Origin: Flavobacterium sp.
GTDB taxonomy: Bacteria; Bacteroidota; Bacteroidia; Flavobacteriales; Flavobacteriaceae
NCBI GenBank assembly: GCA_015234525.1
Contig: JADGMX010000006.1
Coordinates: forward strand, 227,843 to 291,842
Direction: 5' to 3'
DNA: 64,000 bases
The position numbers were made by a program, and so were the translations under genes. Below are positions 25,602 to 34,481 of the stretch, piece after piece (within the stretch, counting starts at the first letter, position 1; each line of letters opens with the position of its first letter). The notes under the pieces were generated by a model that saw only the letters and a list, made by a program, of their open reading frames with translations, was not told the origin of the DNA and ran no database searches.

Positions 25602-27422
25602 TTACTCGATCACCATTTCTTTTAATTTCTCACGATAGTTCTCGAGAATTCCCACCTTTGAAATAAATCCGATGTACTTTCCATCTTCGGTCACCGGTAA
25701 TGAGTCGGCGTTTGTAGTTTCAAACTTTTTGATAATACGCTGAATTTCTTCATCGATCGAAATAATTGCTTGCGGCTGTTTAATAATGTCGATTAAACTC
25801 GAATGTTTCAGTCTGAACTGATTGAATAAAACCGGTTTGATTTCGTCAAAATTGATAATTCCTATCATCACACCTTGCGGATCGGTAACTGCAAATACTT
25901 TTTGATTGGTGCTCTTGATTAATTCCAGAACGCTTTCAACCGAATCGGTAATTTTTACGGTTTTCAATCCGGTTTGAATCAGCGAAAACACATCGATCTT
26001 TGACAGAATATTCCGGTCCTTATCGCTGGTAAAAACATGTCCGATCGACGCAAGATGTTTGACGTCCATTGAGTAATTTTCGAACTGCTTTGATACCGCA
26101 AACGCAATCGACGAAACGATCATTAGCGGCACCATTAGGTTATAACCGCCGGTAATTTCCCCGATCAGGAATATCGCAGTCAGAGGCGCATGGAAGAGTC
26201 CGCTTAAGATTCCCGCCATTCCTACAATGGTGAAATTTGCAACCGGAAGTTTTCCTGTTAAACCGGTTAAATTCACCACCGTAGCGACAAAAAATCCGAG
26301 GTACGAACCAACGAATAACGATGGTGCAAAGTTCCCTCCGTTTCCACCACTTCCTAAAGTGAGTCCGGTTGCAACCGATTTTAACATCGCCGCCGCGCCG
26401 ACAAAAAACAGTAGAACCCATGGATTTCCCGCAAAGGATTCCAGTAACGTGTTATCGAGCAACTGTGCCGGATTGTTGGAAGTTAGCGTTTTAATGCTGT
26501 CATAACCTTCGCCAAATAACGTCGGAATCAAAAAGATCAAAACCGCCAACATCGATGCTCCAATCAACGCTTTACGATATGAATTTCGTTTCATCTTGCC
26601 GAAGAACTTCTCGATCTGCCTAAACTTTCGCGCATGAAAAACAGATACAAAGCCCGCTAAAATTCCGAGTAGAATATAATACGGGATATTATGAAAGTCG
26701 AATAGTTGCTGTTGCTTGAACGACAACAAAACCTCTTCATTTAATATAACCGCCGAGACAATCGCACCCGTTGCCGCCGAAATGATAATCGGGATAAAAG
26801 CGGCAATGGCAACATCGGTCAGAACAACTTCAATAGCAAATAAAACTCCTGCAATTGGAGCGTTGAATGCCGCGCCAATTCCGGCCGCCACACCACATGC
26901 CAAAAGTAAAATCCGATCTTTTTGTGATAGCTTATATCGCAAAGCAAAGTTGGACCCAAATGCCGCACCGGTGATGGTAATCGGCGATTCAAGTCCGGCC
27001 GAACCGCCCAAACCAACGGTTAGTGAACTCGTAATAATCTGAGCATACATTTGCTTTTTTGGCATGATTCCGCCTTTCTTCGCCACCGCGTAAAGAATCC
27101 GTGACGATCCTTTTTCGAGTTTGCCATCCAGAAAATTCCGAATTACCAGAACGGTCAATAAAATTCCAACAATCGGAAGCAAACTGTTTACGAAGGGAAG
27201 TTTTAAATACGCACTTAATGAGGTTGCTCCTACAAAAACATAATGAGCGAAAGCCTTTAAGACAATTACGGCAAAGGCGCACGAAATAGCCACAATGACA
27301 CTTGCAAAGTAGATGAAATGACGTTCGTGCAACACGGTTTTCAACAGAAAAAATACTGTTTCAACGTGTCTGAAAATGTTTCGTCGGATGATTTTTAAGT
27401 ATGAGGCTTTTTTCTCTGGCAT
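25602..27422 (-). CDS. ClC-family chloride channel or H+/Cl- antiporter with CBS domains
   Basis: A 606-residue ClC protein. About residues 35-445 form the transport domain. The filter motifs are GSAGLESP (gating glutamate E145, which in most members signals proton-coupled exchange), then GSGGNGGNFAPSLFVG. Residues about 455-600 hold two CBS domains, typical nucleotide-sensing regulatory units. It probably exchanges chloride for protons at the inner membrane. A -7 box (minus strand, 27438) precedes it, so it is probably transcribed alone. Confidence 0.93.
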   Translation of the reverse strand: MPEKKASYLKIIRRNIFRHVETVFFLLKTVLHERHFIYFASVIVAISCAFAVIVLKAFAHYVFVGATSLSAYLKLPFVNSLLPIVGILLTVLVIRNFLDGKLEKGSSRILYAVAKKGGIMPKKQMYAQIITSSLTVGLGGSAGLESPITITGAAFGSNFALRYKLSQKDRILLLACGVAAGIGAAFNAPIAGVLFAIEVVLTDVAIAAFIPIIISAATGAIVSAVILNEEVLLSFKQQQLFDFHNIPYYILLGILAGFVSVFHARKFRQIEKFFGKMKRNSYRKALIGASMLAVLIFLIPTLFGEGYDSIKTLTSNNPAQLLDNTLLESFAGNPWVLLFFVGAAAMLKSVATGLTLGSGGNGGNFAPSLFVGSYLGFFVATVVNLTGLTGKLPVANFTIVGMAGILSGLFHAPLTAIFLIGEITGGYNLMVPLMIVSSIAFAVSKQFENYSMDVKHLASIGHVFTSDKDRNILSKIDVFSLIQTGLKTVKITDSVESVLELIKSTNQKVFAVTDPQGVMIGIINFDEIKPVLFNQFRLKHSSLIDIIKQPQAIISIDEEIQRIIKKFETTNADSLPVTEDGKYIGFISKVGILENYREKLKEMVIE

Positions 27423-27437
27423 AAATCTTATTCAAAA

Positions 27438-27445
27438 CAAAAATA
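27438..27445 (-). promoter_or_regulatory. -7 box of the ClC promoter
   Basis: TATTTTTG on the minus strand matches TAnnTTTG, 15 bases upstream of the start codon. Confidence 0.5.
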
Positions 27446-27480
27446 AGACATAATAAAAGGTCGACAGCATGTTTTTGATT

Positions 27481-28068
27481 TTACTTTGCGGCAAGTAAGT
27501 GCAACTTGCTCATTGACTGGATTTCCTCAAAAAAGTCTGTAAATTCTTCTTGAAACTCGTCGTAAAAATGCAATAGCTCGGTTTTTGCCTCGCCCATTTT
27601 TGACCGATGTTTGGTTCGGTAATCCATTTGTTTCAAAATCGATTCAATTCCGCTTGGCGTCGCGTAGCTAAAAAGCCAATTCTCACGCTTCATTATTGGC
27701 AGCATATGCCGTGTCTTATCGCTAAGCAATTCGTCATGATCTTCCAGGATTTTATAAAACTCCTGACTGAAATCCATCAGCGTAACATCACTGTAACGTG
27801 CCCAGTTTGCAGCTAAAAAATGATCGTAAAACACATCGACAATCACGCCGGCATAATGGTGATATTTCTCGTGAAGCCTTTTTGTGCCTTGACGAAACAG
27901 CGGATGAACATCGGTAAAGGTATCAATCGCACGATGCAAAAAAATGCCCTTTTGAATGCCTTTCGGATACATTTCGAAATCACGCCCCCGAATGCCATCA
28001 GCCATAAAATTTCCGATCTTCACCATAGGATCATCGCCCGACAAATAAATATGTGCTAAAAAGTTCAT
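27481..28068 (-). CDS. Acyl carrier protein phosphodiesterase (AcpH, DUF479)
   Basis: A 195-residue, HD-domain-like protein. The N-terminus MNFLAHIYLSGDDPMVKIGNF is the family mark, and conserved histidine/aspartate residues occur in LHRAIDTFTDVHP and VDVFYDHFLA. AcpH removes the phosphopantetheine arm from ACP, giving apo-ACP. Family assignment is firm; activity in this organism is inferred. It is divergent from glmM. Confidence 0.88.
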   Translation of the reverse strand: MNFLAHIYLSGDDPMVKIGNFMADGIRGRDFEMYPKGIQKGIFLHRAIDTFTDVHPLFRQGTKRLHEKYHHYAGVIVDVFYDHFLAANWARYSDVTLMDFSQEFYKILEDHDELLSDKTRHMLPIMKRENWLFSYATPSGIESILKQMDYRTKHRSKMGEAKTELLHFYDEFQEEFTDFFEEIQSMSKLHLLAAK

Positions 28069-28118
28069 GCTTCTAAGTTACTGTTAAATTGCCAACCGAC
28101 AAATTTTTCTAACTTGCC

Positions 28119-28126
28119 TATCTTTG
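28119..28126 (+). promoter_or_regulatory. -7 box of the glmM promoter
   Basis: TATCTTTG matches TAnnTTTG and lies 22 bases before the glmM ATG. Confidence 0.6.
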
Positions 28127-28148
28127 CCAAACCAACAATACAAATACA

Positions 28149-29537
28149 ATGACTTTAATAAAATCGATCTCAGGAATCCGCGGCACTATTGGTGGACAAA
28201 CCGGCGACAACCTTACGCCAATCGACGCAGTAAAATTTGCAGCGGCTTATGGAACATGGCTTCGCCAGTACTCAAACAAAGAAAATCTAAAAGTTGTCAT
28301 CGGTCGTGATGCGCGGATTTCAGGTCCGATGATTCACAACCTGGTTGTAAATACTCTTATCGGATCCGGAATCGACGTGATCGACCTCGGACTTTCTACA
28401 ACTCCTACCGTTGAAATTGCCGTGCCGCTCGAGAAAGCCGACGGTGGAATCATACTTACCGCATCGCACAATCCAAAACAATGGAATGCGCTTAAACTGC
28501 TTAACGAGAAAGGCGAATTTCTAAGTGGAGCAGAAGGTGCCAAGATCCTCGATTTTGCGGAAAATGCCGATTTCAATTTTGCCGATGTCGATAATCTCGG
28601 TGAAATTACCATCAACGATTCGTATATGGACATTCACATCGACGAGGTTCTCAATCTGCCGCTAGTCGATGCTGATGCCGTTCGTGCCGCTAAATTCAAG
28701 GTGGTGGTCGATGGCGTGAATTCCTCGGGCGGAATCGTTATCCCAAATCTTCTCGAGCAAATGGGCGTTGAAGTGGTGAAACTTTATTGTGAGCCAAACG
28801 GTCATTTTCCGCATAATCCCGAGCCATTAAAGGAACACTTGGGCGACATCTGCGATCTTGTAGTTAAAGAAAAAGCAGATCTCGGAATTGTGGTCGATCC
28901 CGATGTAGACCGATTGGCTTTTATCAGCGAAGACGGTGAAATGTTTGGCGAAGAATATACGCTTGTGGCCGTAGCAGATTATGTGTTGAGTCGCACCCCC
29001 GGAAACACGGTGTCGAATATGTCGTCCTCGCGGGCACTTCGCGATATCACCAATGTTTATGGCGGAATGTACGAAGCAAGCGCTGTAGGCGAGGTGAATG
29101 TTGTCGAGCTTATGAAGAAAAATAACGCTGTCATCGGTGGCGAAGGAAACGGCGGAATCATTTATCCGGAGCTTCATTACGGCCGCGATAGTTTGGTTGG
29201 CGTTGCGCTTTTCCTGACGCATTTGGCGAATAAAAAGATGAAAGTGTCCGAACTTAGAAAGACCTACGCCGAGTATTATATGAGCAAAAATAAGATCGAA
29301 CTTACGCCTCAAATCGATGTCGATGCCATTTTGAGTGCCATGCATGCAAAATACAAACACGAGGATTGCCGCACCATCGACGGTGTAAAAATTGATTTTG
29401 CCGAAAATTGGGTTCACCTTCGAAAGTCGAATACCGAGCCCATCATCCGCATCTATACTGAAGCCGCAACACAGCAAAAAGCCGATGATTTGGCGGTGCG
29501 AATCATTGGTGAAATCAAGGAAATCGCCGGAATTTAG
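28149..29537 (+). CDS. glmM: GlmM, phosphoglucosamine mutase
   Basis: A 462-residue alpha-D-phosphohexomutase. The phosphoserine loop is TASHNPKQWNALK with S106; the metal loop is DPDVDRLAF; the sugar loop is GEGNGGIIYPELHYGRD; and the phosphate-binding loop is RKSNTEPIIRIYTEA. The start SISGIRGTIGG is typical of Bacteroidota GlmM. It converts glucosamine 6-phosphate to glucosamine 1-phosphate for UDP-GlcNAc, feeding peptidoglycan and lipid A. Other mutases of the family (PMM/PGM) have a different sugar loop, but cannot be fully excluded. Structured element C follows 12 bases after the stop. Confidence 0.92.
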   Translation: MTLIKSISGIRGTIGGQTGDNLTPIDAVKFAAAYGTWLRQYSNKENLKVVIGRDARISGPMIHNLVVNTLIGSGIDVIDLGLSTTPTVEIAVPLEKADGGIILTASHNPKQWNALKLLNEKGEFLSGAEGAKILDFAENADFNFADVDNLGEITINDSYMDIHIDEVLNLPLVDADAVRAAKFKVVVDGVNSSGGIVIPNLLEQMGVEVVKLYCEPNGHFPHNPEPLKEHLGDICDLVVKEKADLGIVVDPDVDRLAFISEDGEMFGEEYTLVAVADYVLSRTPGNTVSNMSSSRALRDITNVYGGMYEASAVGEVNVVELMKKNNAVIGGEGNGGIIYPELHYGRDSLVGVALFLTHLANKKMKVSELRKTYAEYYMSKNKIELTPQIDVDAILSAMHAKYKHEDCRTIDGVKIDFAENWVHLRKSNTEPIIRIYTEAATQQKADDLAVRIIGEIKEIAGI

Positions 29538-29549
29538 CGGATTATTAGA

Positions 29550-29653
29550 AGCTTAGTCCCGTTTTCCGCTATATCTTTTTTGCTTTAATGTTTTGTAAAA
29601 ATCAAATTTGTGACAAACAAAAAAGGATGCCGCTGCAACCGGGGCTAGGGCTT
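29550..29653 (+). repeat. Structured intergenic element, copy C
   Basis: Reads AGC, five bases, CCCG, TTTTCCGCTATATC, T run, variable tip, AAAAAAGGATGCCGCTGCAAC, CGGG, GCTAGGG. CCCG pairs with CGGG. It sits between glmM and an acetyltransferase gene, all in one direction. Confidence 0.8.
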
Positions 29654-29678
29654 TTAAACGAATTTCAAATTTATAGTC

Positions 29679-30140
29679 ATGGAACACAAAATCAACATCG
29701 ATTTTAATCTCGCCGTACCGCAAGACATAGCTGAGCTACTCGACATGATGGAAGATTTTTATGCAATCGACAATTATCCATTTCATCGGGAAATTACCAA
29801 AACAAATATGGCGGAATTTATTTCCGATTTGAGTTTGGGCAGAATCTATCTTTTAAAGCACGATCAAACTACGGTCGGTTATCTGATTCTGGCTTTTGGT
29901 TACAGTTTTGAACACGGCGGAAAGCTGGCATTTGTAGACGATTTGTTTATCAAAAAGGATTTCAGAGGCAAGGGCATGGGGTCTTTGGCAATGGATTTTA
30001 TTGAACGCGAAGCTCGGAATATCGGATTGCACATGCTTCATCTTGAAGTTGAACCTCACAACTTAAATGCAGTCAAACTCTATGACGGTAAGGGTTTCGT
30101 GAAAAGCAAACGGTACTTACTCTCGAAAAAGATTAGATAA
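29679..30140 (+). CDS. GNAT acetyltransferase
   Basis: A 153-residue GNAT-fold protein: acetyl-CoA loop KDFRGKGMGSLAMDFIE and the preceding strand LAFVDDLFIKKD, then the C-terminal EPHNLNAVKLYDGKGFVK block. The substrate is unknown. Its stop codon is followed directly by that of the convergent acyltransferase gene, with no base between. It lies behind glmM and element C and may share the glmM transcript. Confidence 0.85.
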   Translation: MEHKINIDFNLAVPQDIAELLDMMEDFYAIDNYPFHREITKTNMAEFISDLSLGRIYLLKHDQTTVGYLILAFGYSFEHGGKLAFVDDLFIKKDFRGKGMGSLAMDFIEREARNIGLHMLHLEVEPHNLNAVKLYDGKGFVKSKRYLLSKKIR

Positions 30141-31049
30141 TCAGGACGGAATTTTAGGCGACTTTCGGGTGGCAACCTTAGACTTGTTGATTTTCCACCG
30201 TTTGTGCGTCCATAGATAGTATTCAGGTGCGTTGCGAATCTGCTTCTCGACTCGGCGCATGAATTCGTCGGTAATCTGGTAATCCGCAACTGATTTCGGA
30301 TCGTCAAACAACGTTTCAAATGTTGCCTGATAGTGACCACGCTTTACTTTTGTTACCCGAAGAAAAAGAACGTTCATGTCAAATTTCTTGATCAACATTT
30401 CGGAACCGGTCACAACTGGAGTCTTAATTCCGAAAAATTCAGTCCAATGATAAATCTTTGATGCTTTAGGCGACTGATCGCTGGCAAAACCATACAAACC
30501 GGGAGTTCCCATCGAATCATTGCGTTCAATCATCGGAATGGTTTCCTTGGTGGTAATCAATTCGGCCTGAAATCGCGATCTGATCTTTTTAACAAGTTTG
30601 TCGAAGTATTTGTTTTCAATTCGTTTGTAAATCGCATAACCAGTATAATTGACGTGTTGGTTCATCGAGATCACCCATTCGTAACTCGCATAATGGGGCA
30701 GGAGAAGTGCAATGCTTTTTCCTTGTTTTTCAACCGCCCGATAGACTTCGAGATTAGTAAAGACAAATCTTTTCTGGATTTCATCATTCGAAATGCTCAT
30801 CGTTTTGATCATTTCCAAAAACATGTCGCATAAGTGACGGTATGATTTTTTTTCAATATCCAAACGCTGGGCGTCAGATTTTTCCGGAAACGCTTTTTTC
30901 AAATTGCTGCGAACGGTCGATTTTCGATAACCGACAAGATAATAAACCAGCAAATAGACGAAATCAGAAAGGACGTAAAGCGCTTTAAATGGCAATTTTG
31001 AGATTATCCAAAGAAGTGGATAAGCAAGTATGTAAATGAGAAATTGCAT
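30141..31049 (-). CDS. Lipid A biosynthesis acyltransferase-like (LpxL/HtrB family)
   Basis: A 302-residue membrane-associated acyltransferase. An N-terminal hydrophobic segment (about residues 3-20) is followed by the catalytic H-x4-E motif at H119-E124 (PHYASYEW) and the later GFASDQSPKASK, TGSEMLIKKF and EYYLWTHKRWK blocks, all typical of the LpxL/LpxM group. It adds a secondary acyl chain to lipid A or, in some Bacteroidota, to other envelope lipids. The acidic residue of the motif is glutamate rather than aspartate, which is common in this family. Confidence 0.88.
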   Translation of the reverse strand: MQFLIYILAYPLLWIISKLPFKALYVLSDFVYLLVYYLVGYRKSTVRSNLKKAFPEKSDAQRLDIEKKSYRHLCDMFLEMIKTMSISNDEIQKRFVFTNLEVYRAVEKQGKSIALLLPHYASYEWVISMNQHVNYTGYAIYKRIENKYFDKLVKKIRSRFQAELITTKETIPMIERNDSMGTPGLYGFASDQSPKASKIYHWTEFFGIKTPVVTGSEMLIKKFDMNVLFLRVTKVKRGHYQATFETLFDDPKSVADYQITDEFMRRVEKQIRNAPEYYLWTHKRWKINKSKVATRKSPKIPS

Positions 31050-31147
31050 TCATGAAATTTTGGCAAATATACGTTTAATGTCAGATTTCACTAGCCGATT
31101 TAACATTGTCCCAATTTAGTAGTATTTTTACGTACTAAACAAATTGA

Positions 31148-31786
31148 ATGAATACTGCACTTCTGGCTATTATTGCCGCCAACGTTATCTTTAGTTTCCG
31201 CGGATTTAAGGACATTGCTTTTTTCCGAAAATATGAGTTTCATGTGGGAAGCATTCGTGCCGGCGACCAAATTCGGATGTTTTCATCGGCATTTCTTCAC
31301 GCTGATATTGCACATTTAGTCTTCAACATGTTCACATTATTCATTTTTGCGCCCGTTGTTTTCTCATTTTTAGGAACAATGTCGTTTGTGATGATATACA
31401 TTGGAAGCCTGATTTTTGGAAGTTTGCTTTCGCTTTATTTTCATCGAAACGATTATAATTATCGTGCAATTGGCGCGTCAGGTGCCGTGGTCGGTGTTTT
31501 GTATTCTGCCATTTTGCTTTATCCGGATATGACGCTGTATTTATTTTTTGCCATTCCGATACCCGCATATGTCTTTGGGATTGGCTACCTGTTATATTCA
31601 ATTTACGGGATGAGATCTAAAAGTGATAACATCGGCCATACCGCACATTTTGGCGGCGCAATCGGTGGATACATTATTACACTTACGAAGCAACCTGAGA
31701 TGTTGACAGACAACACATTAATGGTAGTTCTGCTCGCCATTCCGATTATTATACTGTTTGTCCTCGAAAAAGCCGGCAAAATTTAA
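31148..31786 (+). CDS. Rhomboid family intramembrane serine protease
   Basis: A 212-residue six-helix membrane protein. The catalytic serine is S111 in GASGAVVG and the histidine is H167 in AHFGGAIGG. The first-loop residues SSAFLHADIAHLVFNM are also typical. Rhomboids cut transmembrane helices of partner proteins; targets are unknown here. It stands alone between a divergent acyltransferase and a SIMPL-domain gene. Confidence 0.92.
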   Translation: MNTALLAIIAANVIFSFRGFKDIAFFRKYEFHVGSIRAGDQIRMFSSAFLHADIAHLVFNMFTLFIFAPVVFSFLGTMSFVMIYIGSLIFGSLLSLYFHRNDYNYRAIGASGAVVGVLYSAILLYPDMTLYLFFAIPIPAYVFGIGYLLYSIYGMRSKSDNIGHTAHFGGAIGGYIITLTKQPEMLTDNTLMVVLLAIPIIILFVLEKAGKI

Positions 31787-31837
31787 TGGCACGAGGTTTG
31801 AAACCGCCCAAAAACCCTAACTTAAAACTAATAGATC

Positions 31838-32530
31838 ATGAAAAATTTAATTGTTGCCCTATCACTACTAATAACCGTAGCCACTCAAGCCCAACAAGAA
31901 CAAAAACCAATTCCTCAAATTAATGTTACCGGTGAAGGTAAAGTAATGGTTGCACCGGATGAAGCGTTTATTACACTTTCAATTGAAACTAAAGGAAATA
32001 AAGCTGCTGACGTAAAAAAGCAAAACGATGCCATTGTCGAAAAAGTGGTGAAAGTGCTGCGAAATTCAAAGCTTTCAAAAGATGATTACCAAACACAGCG
32101 AATCGCGTTAAACCCAACATACGATTACGAAAAAAAGAAGTACAACTACAACGCGATCCAAACAATACAAATTACGCTACGCGATCTTTCATACTACGAC
32201 GCACTGATTGAAAATCTGATTGATGCAGGCGTAAACAGAATTACAAACGTCGATTTTAGATCGTCAAAAATTGAACAACACCGAAGCACTGCCCGCAAAA
32301 ATGCAATGCTGGACGCAAAACAAAAAGCCGACGATTATGTATCAGTTTTGTCGCAGAAAGTGGGCGGCGCATTAATGATTTCTGACAATACGCAAGTTCA
32401 TTATCCGCAACCTGTTTACGCCATGGCAAGGATGACGGAAAATGCCGATGCTGCAGCGCCAAGAGAAACGTTGGCAATCGGTCAAATTACTGTAACAGCT
32501 AACGTAAACGTGAGTTTCTTTCTAAATTAG
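31838..32530 (+). CDS. SIMPL (DUF541) domain exported protein
   Basis: A 230-residue protein with a signal peptide (cut near VATQAQQ) and one SIMPL domain: PQINVTGEGKVMVAPDEAFI at the start, YDYEKKKYNYNAIQTIQI in the middle and AIGQITVTANVNVSFFL at the end. Such proteins (BP26, YggE) sit in the periplasm and have been linked to oxidative stress, but no activity is established. A terminator follows. Confidence 0.88.
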   Translation: MKNLIVALSLLITVATQAQQEQKPIPQINVTGEGKVMVAPDEAFITLSIETKGNKAADVKKQNDAIVEKVVKVLRNSKLSKDDYQTQRIALNPTYDYEKKKYNYNAIQTIQITLRDLSYYDALIENLIDAGVNRITNVDFRSSKIEQHRSTARKNAMLDAKQKADDYVSVLSQKVGGALMISDNTQVHYPQPVYAMARMTENADAAAPRETLAIGQITVTANVNVSFFLN

Positions 32531-32554
32531 AACGTAAAAAATTTTGATTATCAT

Positions 32555-32577
32555 AAACCGCCTCTGGCGGTTTTTTT
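32555..32577 (+). terminator. Terminator of the SIMPL gene
   Basis: AAACCGCC and GGCGGTTT form the stem with a three-base loop, followed by seven T residues. The crcB gene starts 12 bases later, so crcB needs its own promoter or read-through. Confidence 0.9.
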
Positions 32578-32588
32578 AATTTAGCACG

Positions 32589-32951
32589 ATGAAAACACTA
32601 CTTTTAGTTGGCGCAGGTAGTTTCCTTGGTGGAATGTTACGATACGGGTTCTCTATGATGTTTCCGGTTAAACTAGGCGATTTTCCATGGAACACCTTTC
32701 TCATCAACCTGATTGGCTGTTTTGCCATCGGTATGGTATACGGAATCACCTCTAAACTATCAACGCCAAATGAATACAAGTTGTTTTTGGCTACTGGGCT
32801 ACTGGGCGGTTTCACAACTTTTTCGGCTTTCTCGTTAGAATCAATTTCAATGGTTCGCAACGGCGATATTTATTATGCGCTGATGTATGTACTCGGAAGC
32901 ATTATACTTGGTCTTGGATTGACAGGATTAGGTTTGTATGTCTGCAGGTGA
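32589..32951 (+). CDS. crcB: CrcB/Fluc fluoride channel
   Basis: A 120-residue, four-helix membrane protein. Family marks are GAGSFLGGMLRYG, NTFLINLIGCFAIG and TGLLGGFTTFSAFS, the last carrying the TTFS fluoride-pore residues. It works as an antiparallel dimer that lets fluoride leave the cell. Only one copy is present, so it is a homodimer type. I looked for a fluoride riboswitch upstream and did not see one: the 58-base gap is mostly the preceding terminator. Confidence 0.95.
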   Translation: MKTLLLVGAGSFLGGMLRYGFSMMFPVKLGDFPWNTFLINLIGCFAIGMVYGITSKLSTPNEYKLFLATGLLGGFTTFSAFSLESISMVRNGDIYYALMYVLGSIILGLGLTGLGLYVCR

Positions 32952-33061
32952 TGAGATGCGTTTGCAACAAAAAGAAGGTTGCTGCCGTGGTCATTTACTC
33001 CTGGATAAAATTTGTGAATTAGTACTGTCGGCCACGAAGCTTACTGAGTGCGACGCAAAAA

Positions 33062-33109
33062 GAAAAAGGGCAAAAAACACGAAATTTATTCCGGTTTTTT
33101 GCCCTTTTG
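33062..33109. terminator. Strong hairpin terminator beside tRNA-Tyr
   Basis: The arms AAAAGGGCAAAAAAC and GTTTTTTGCCCTTTT pair over 14-15 bases. On the minus strand it ends the tRNA transcript; on the plus strand it could end read-through from crcB. Confidence 0.85.
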
Positions 33110-33114
33110 TTTAG

Positions 33115-33195
33115 TGGGGAGAGCAGGATTCGAACCTGCGAAGTTCTCACAGCAGATTTACAGTCTGCCCTCGTTGGCCGCTTGAGTATCTCCCC
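33115..33195 (-). tRNA. tRNA-Tyr (anticodon GTA)
   Basis: On the minus strand GGGGAGA and TCTCCCC form the acceptor stem with discriminator A at 33115. The anticodon arm is CAGACTGTAAATCTG with GTA, the T arm contains GGTTCGAATCC, and the variable arm is long, as expected for a bacterial class II tRNA-Tyr. CCA is not encoded. The gap 32952-33339 holds only this tRNA, its promoter and three hairpins. Confidence 0.95.
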
Positions 33196-33205
33196 TGAAG
33201 CAGTG

Positions 33206-33236
33206 CAAATATAGAAAGTGAAATCGCAATTTTCAA
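33206..33236 (-). promoter_or_regulatory. Promoter of tRNA-Tyr
   Basis: On the minus strand TTG (33234-33236), 20 bases, then TATATTTG (33206-33213). This matches the Bacteroidota TTG / TAnnTTTG consensus, and the tRNA begins 10 bases later. Confidence 0.75.
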
Positions 33237-33289
33237 CTTTTTTTTTGCAAAATTCGAACTTTGTTGTAATTGCTTGAAATTGAATATAT

Positions 33290-33317
33290 AAAAAATGCCT
33301 TCGTTGAAGAAGGCATC
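33290..33317 (-). terminator. Terminator of the TlpA-like gene
   Basis: ATGCCTTC and GAAGGCAT form an eight-pair stem; on the minus strand a T run follows. It lies 23 bases behind the stop codon at 33340. Confidence 0.85.
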
Positions 33318-33339
33318 TGATTTTGCTTCACTATTTAAA

Positions 33340-34470
33340 CTAAGCGCCTAATAGTTGTGCTATTTTCGCTCGCAATTCAGCCCCGCGAAGGTCTTTTGCG
33401 ACTACAATTCCGTTTTGATCAAGAATAAAAGTGGCCGGAATTGATTGAATTCCGTACATCTCTGCGATCGGGTCTTGCCAAAATTTCAAGTTTGAAACCT
33501 GTGTCCAGGTAAGACCGTCTTTAGCAATCGCTTCTTTCCATTTATTAGCTTGTCCGGGACGATCAAGTGAAACACCAATAATTTTTAGTCCTTTATCTTT
33601 GTAATCATTATACAATGCCACTACATTCGGGTTTTCCGCGCGACAAGGGCCACACCAAGACGCCCAAAAATCGATGATTGTCACTTTACCAAGTGATTCT
33701 GACAGCGACACTTGCTTGCCATTTGGATCAGCGGCTGAGAATTCAGGGGCTTTTTTTCCAATCGAAACTACTTTGGTCTCACTAATTTTTTGTTCGACTT
33801 TCTTCCCGATCTTACTATTTTTCAGATCTGAATCCATTTTGCCGTATAACGTTTTGATTTTTTCAACATCAGGCTGTGGCGAAGTGAAAAACCCTTCAAG
33901 CAATAACATTGAGATCAACGCTTTTGGATGCTCTTCAATGTACTTTTCGGTGGTGGTTTGCAGTTCGTTTTGAATTCCCATGTATGTACGTCTGAGCGTA
34001 CCAATTGTTGCCGTATCCTGACTTTCGATTGCCGTTTGCATCTTTTGGTTGTTGACCAATTGGTAGTTTCTCATCTTTTCGCTGATCTTGCGTGCTATGA
34101 GATTGTATTCCGATAGTTGATCGTTATTGTACGTTCCGGAAATCTTATTTTTGAAAACGCTGTCTTTGTCGATTTCGATATTGATTTTTCCATTCTCCAG
34201 GATGACGAATGACTTCGGCTGAATTCCTTCGAGAGTAATCAAGTGAAGTTCCGGTTCAAAGATTTTTCCTTTAAATGAAAATTTTCCTTCATTGATTACG
34301 GTAGAATCGATAGCATACGAGCCCATGCTTTCGTTTTGCTGTTCGAGGTAGACTTTTTTTCCATCCTCAAGTCCTTGCGCAGTTCCTTCCAGAATAAATT
34401 CGTCTTTTTCAACATTGTTGCACGAAAATAACACTGAACTAAACGTAAGAACAATTAATAACTTCTTCAT
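33340..34470 (-). CDS. TlpA-like thiol-disulfide reductase lipoprotein with DUF4369
   Basis: A 376-residue predicted lipoprotein (lipobox cysteine C17). Residues about 25-120 form the beta-rich DUF4369 domain common in Bacteroidota, then a helical linker with coiled-coil character (120-235), then a thioredoxin fold with the redox motif WCGPC at 272-276 and the cis-proline in IQSIPATFIL. It probably reduces disulfides or supports cytochrome maturation in the periplasm. It lies downstream of the persulfide dioxygenase gene (11-base gap) and is probably in one transcript with it. Confidence 0.9.
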   Translation of the reverse strand: MKKLLIVLTFSSVLFSCNNVEKDEFILEGTAQGLEDGKKVYLEQQNESMGSYAIDSTVINEGKFSFKGKIFEPELHLITLEGIQPKSFVILENGKINIEIDKDSVFKNKISGTYNNDQLSEYNLIARKISEKMRNYQLVNNQKMQTAIESQDTATIGTLRRTYMGIQNELQTTTEKYIEEHPKALISMLLLEGFFTSPQPDVEKIKTLYGKMDSDLKNSKIGKKVEQKISETKVVSIGKKAPEFSAADPNGKQVSLSESLGKVTIIDFWASWCGPCRAENPNVVALYNDYKDKGLKIIGVSLDRPGQANKWKEAIAKDGLTWTQVSNLKFWQDPIAEMYGIQSIPATFILDQNGIVVAKDLRGAELRAKIAQLLGA

Positions 34471-34481
34471 TTTTTTATAAT

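Noticed and set aside
32531..32588. Fluoride riboswitch before crcB
   Set aside because: The gap is short and mainly a terminator hairpin; the conserved riboswitch core is not seen.
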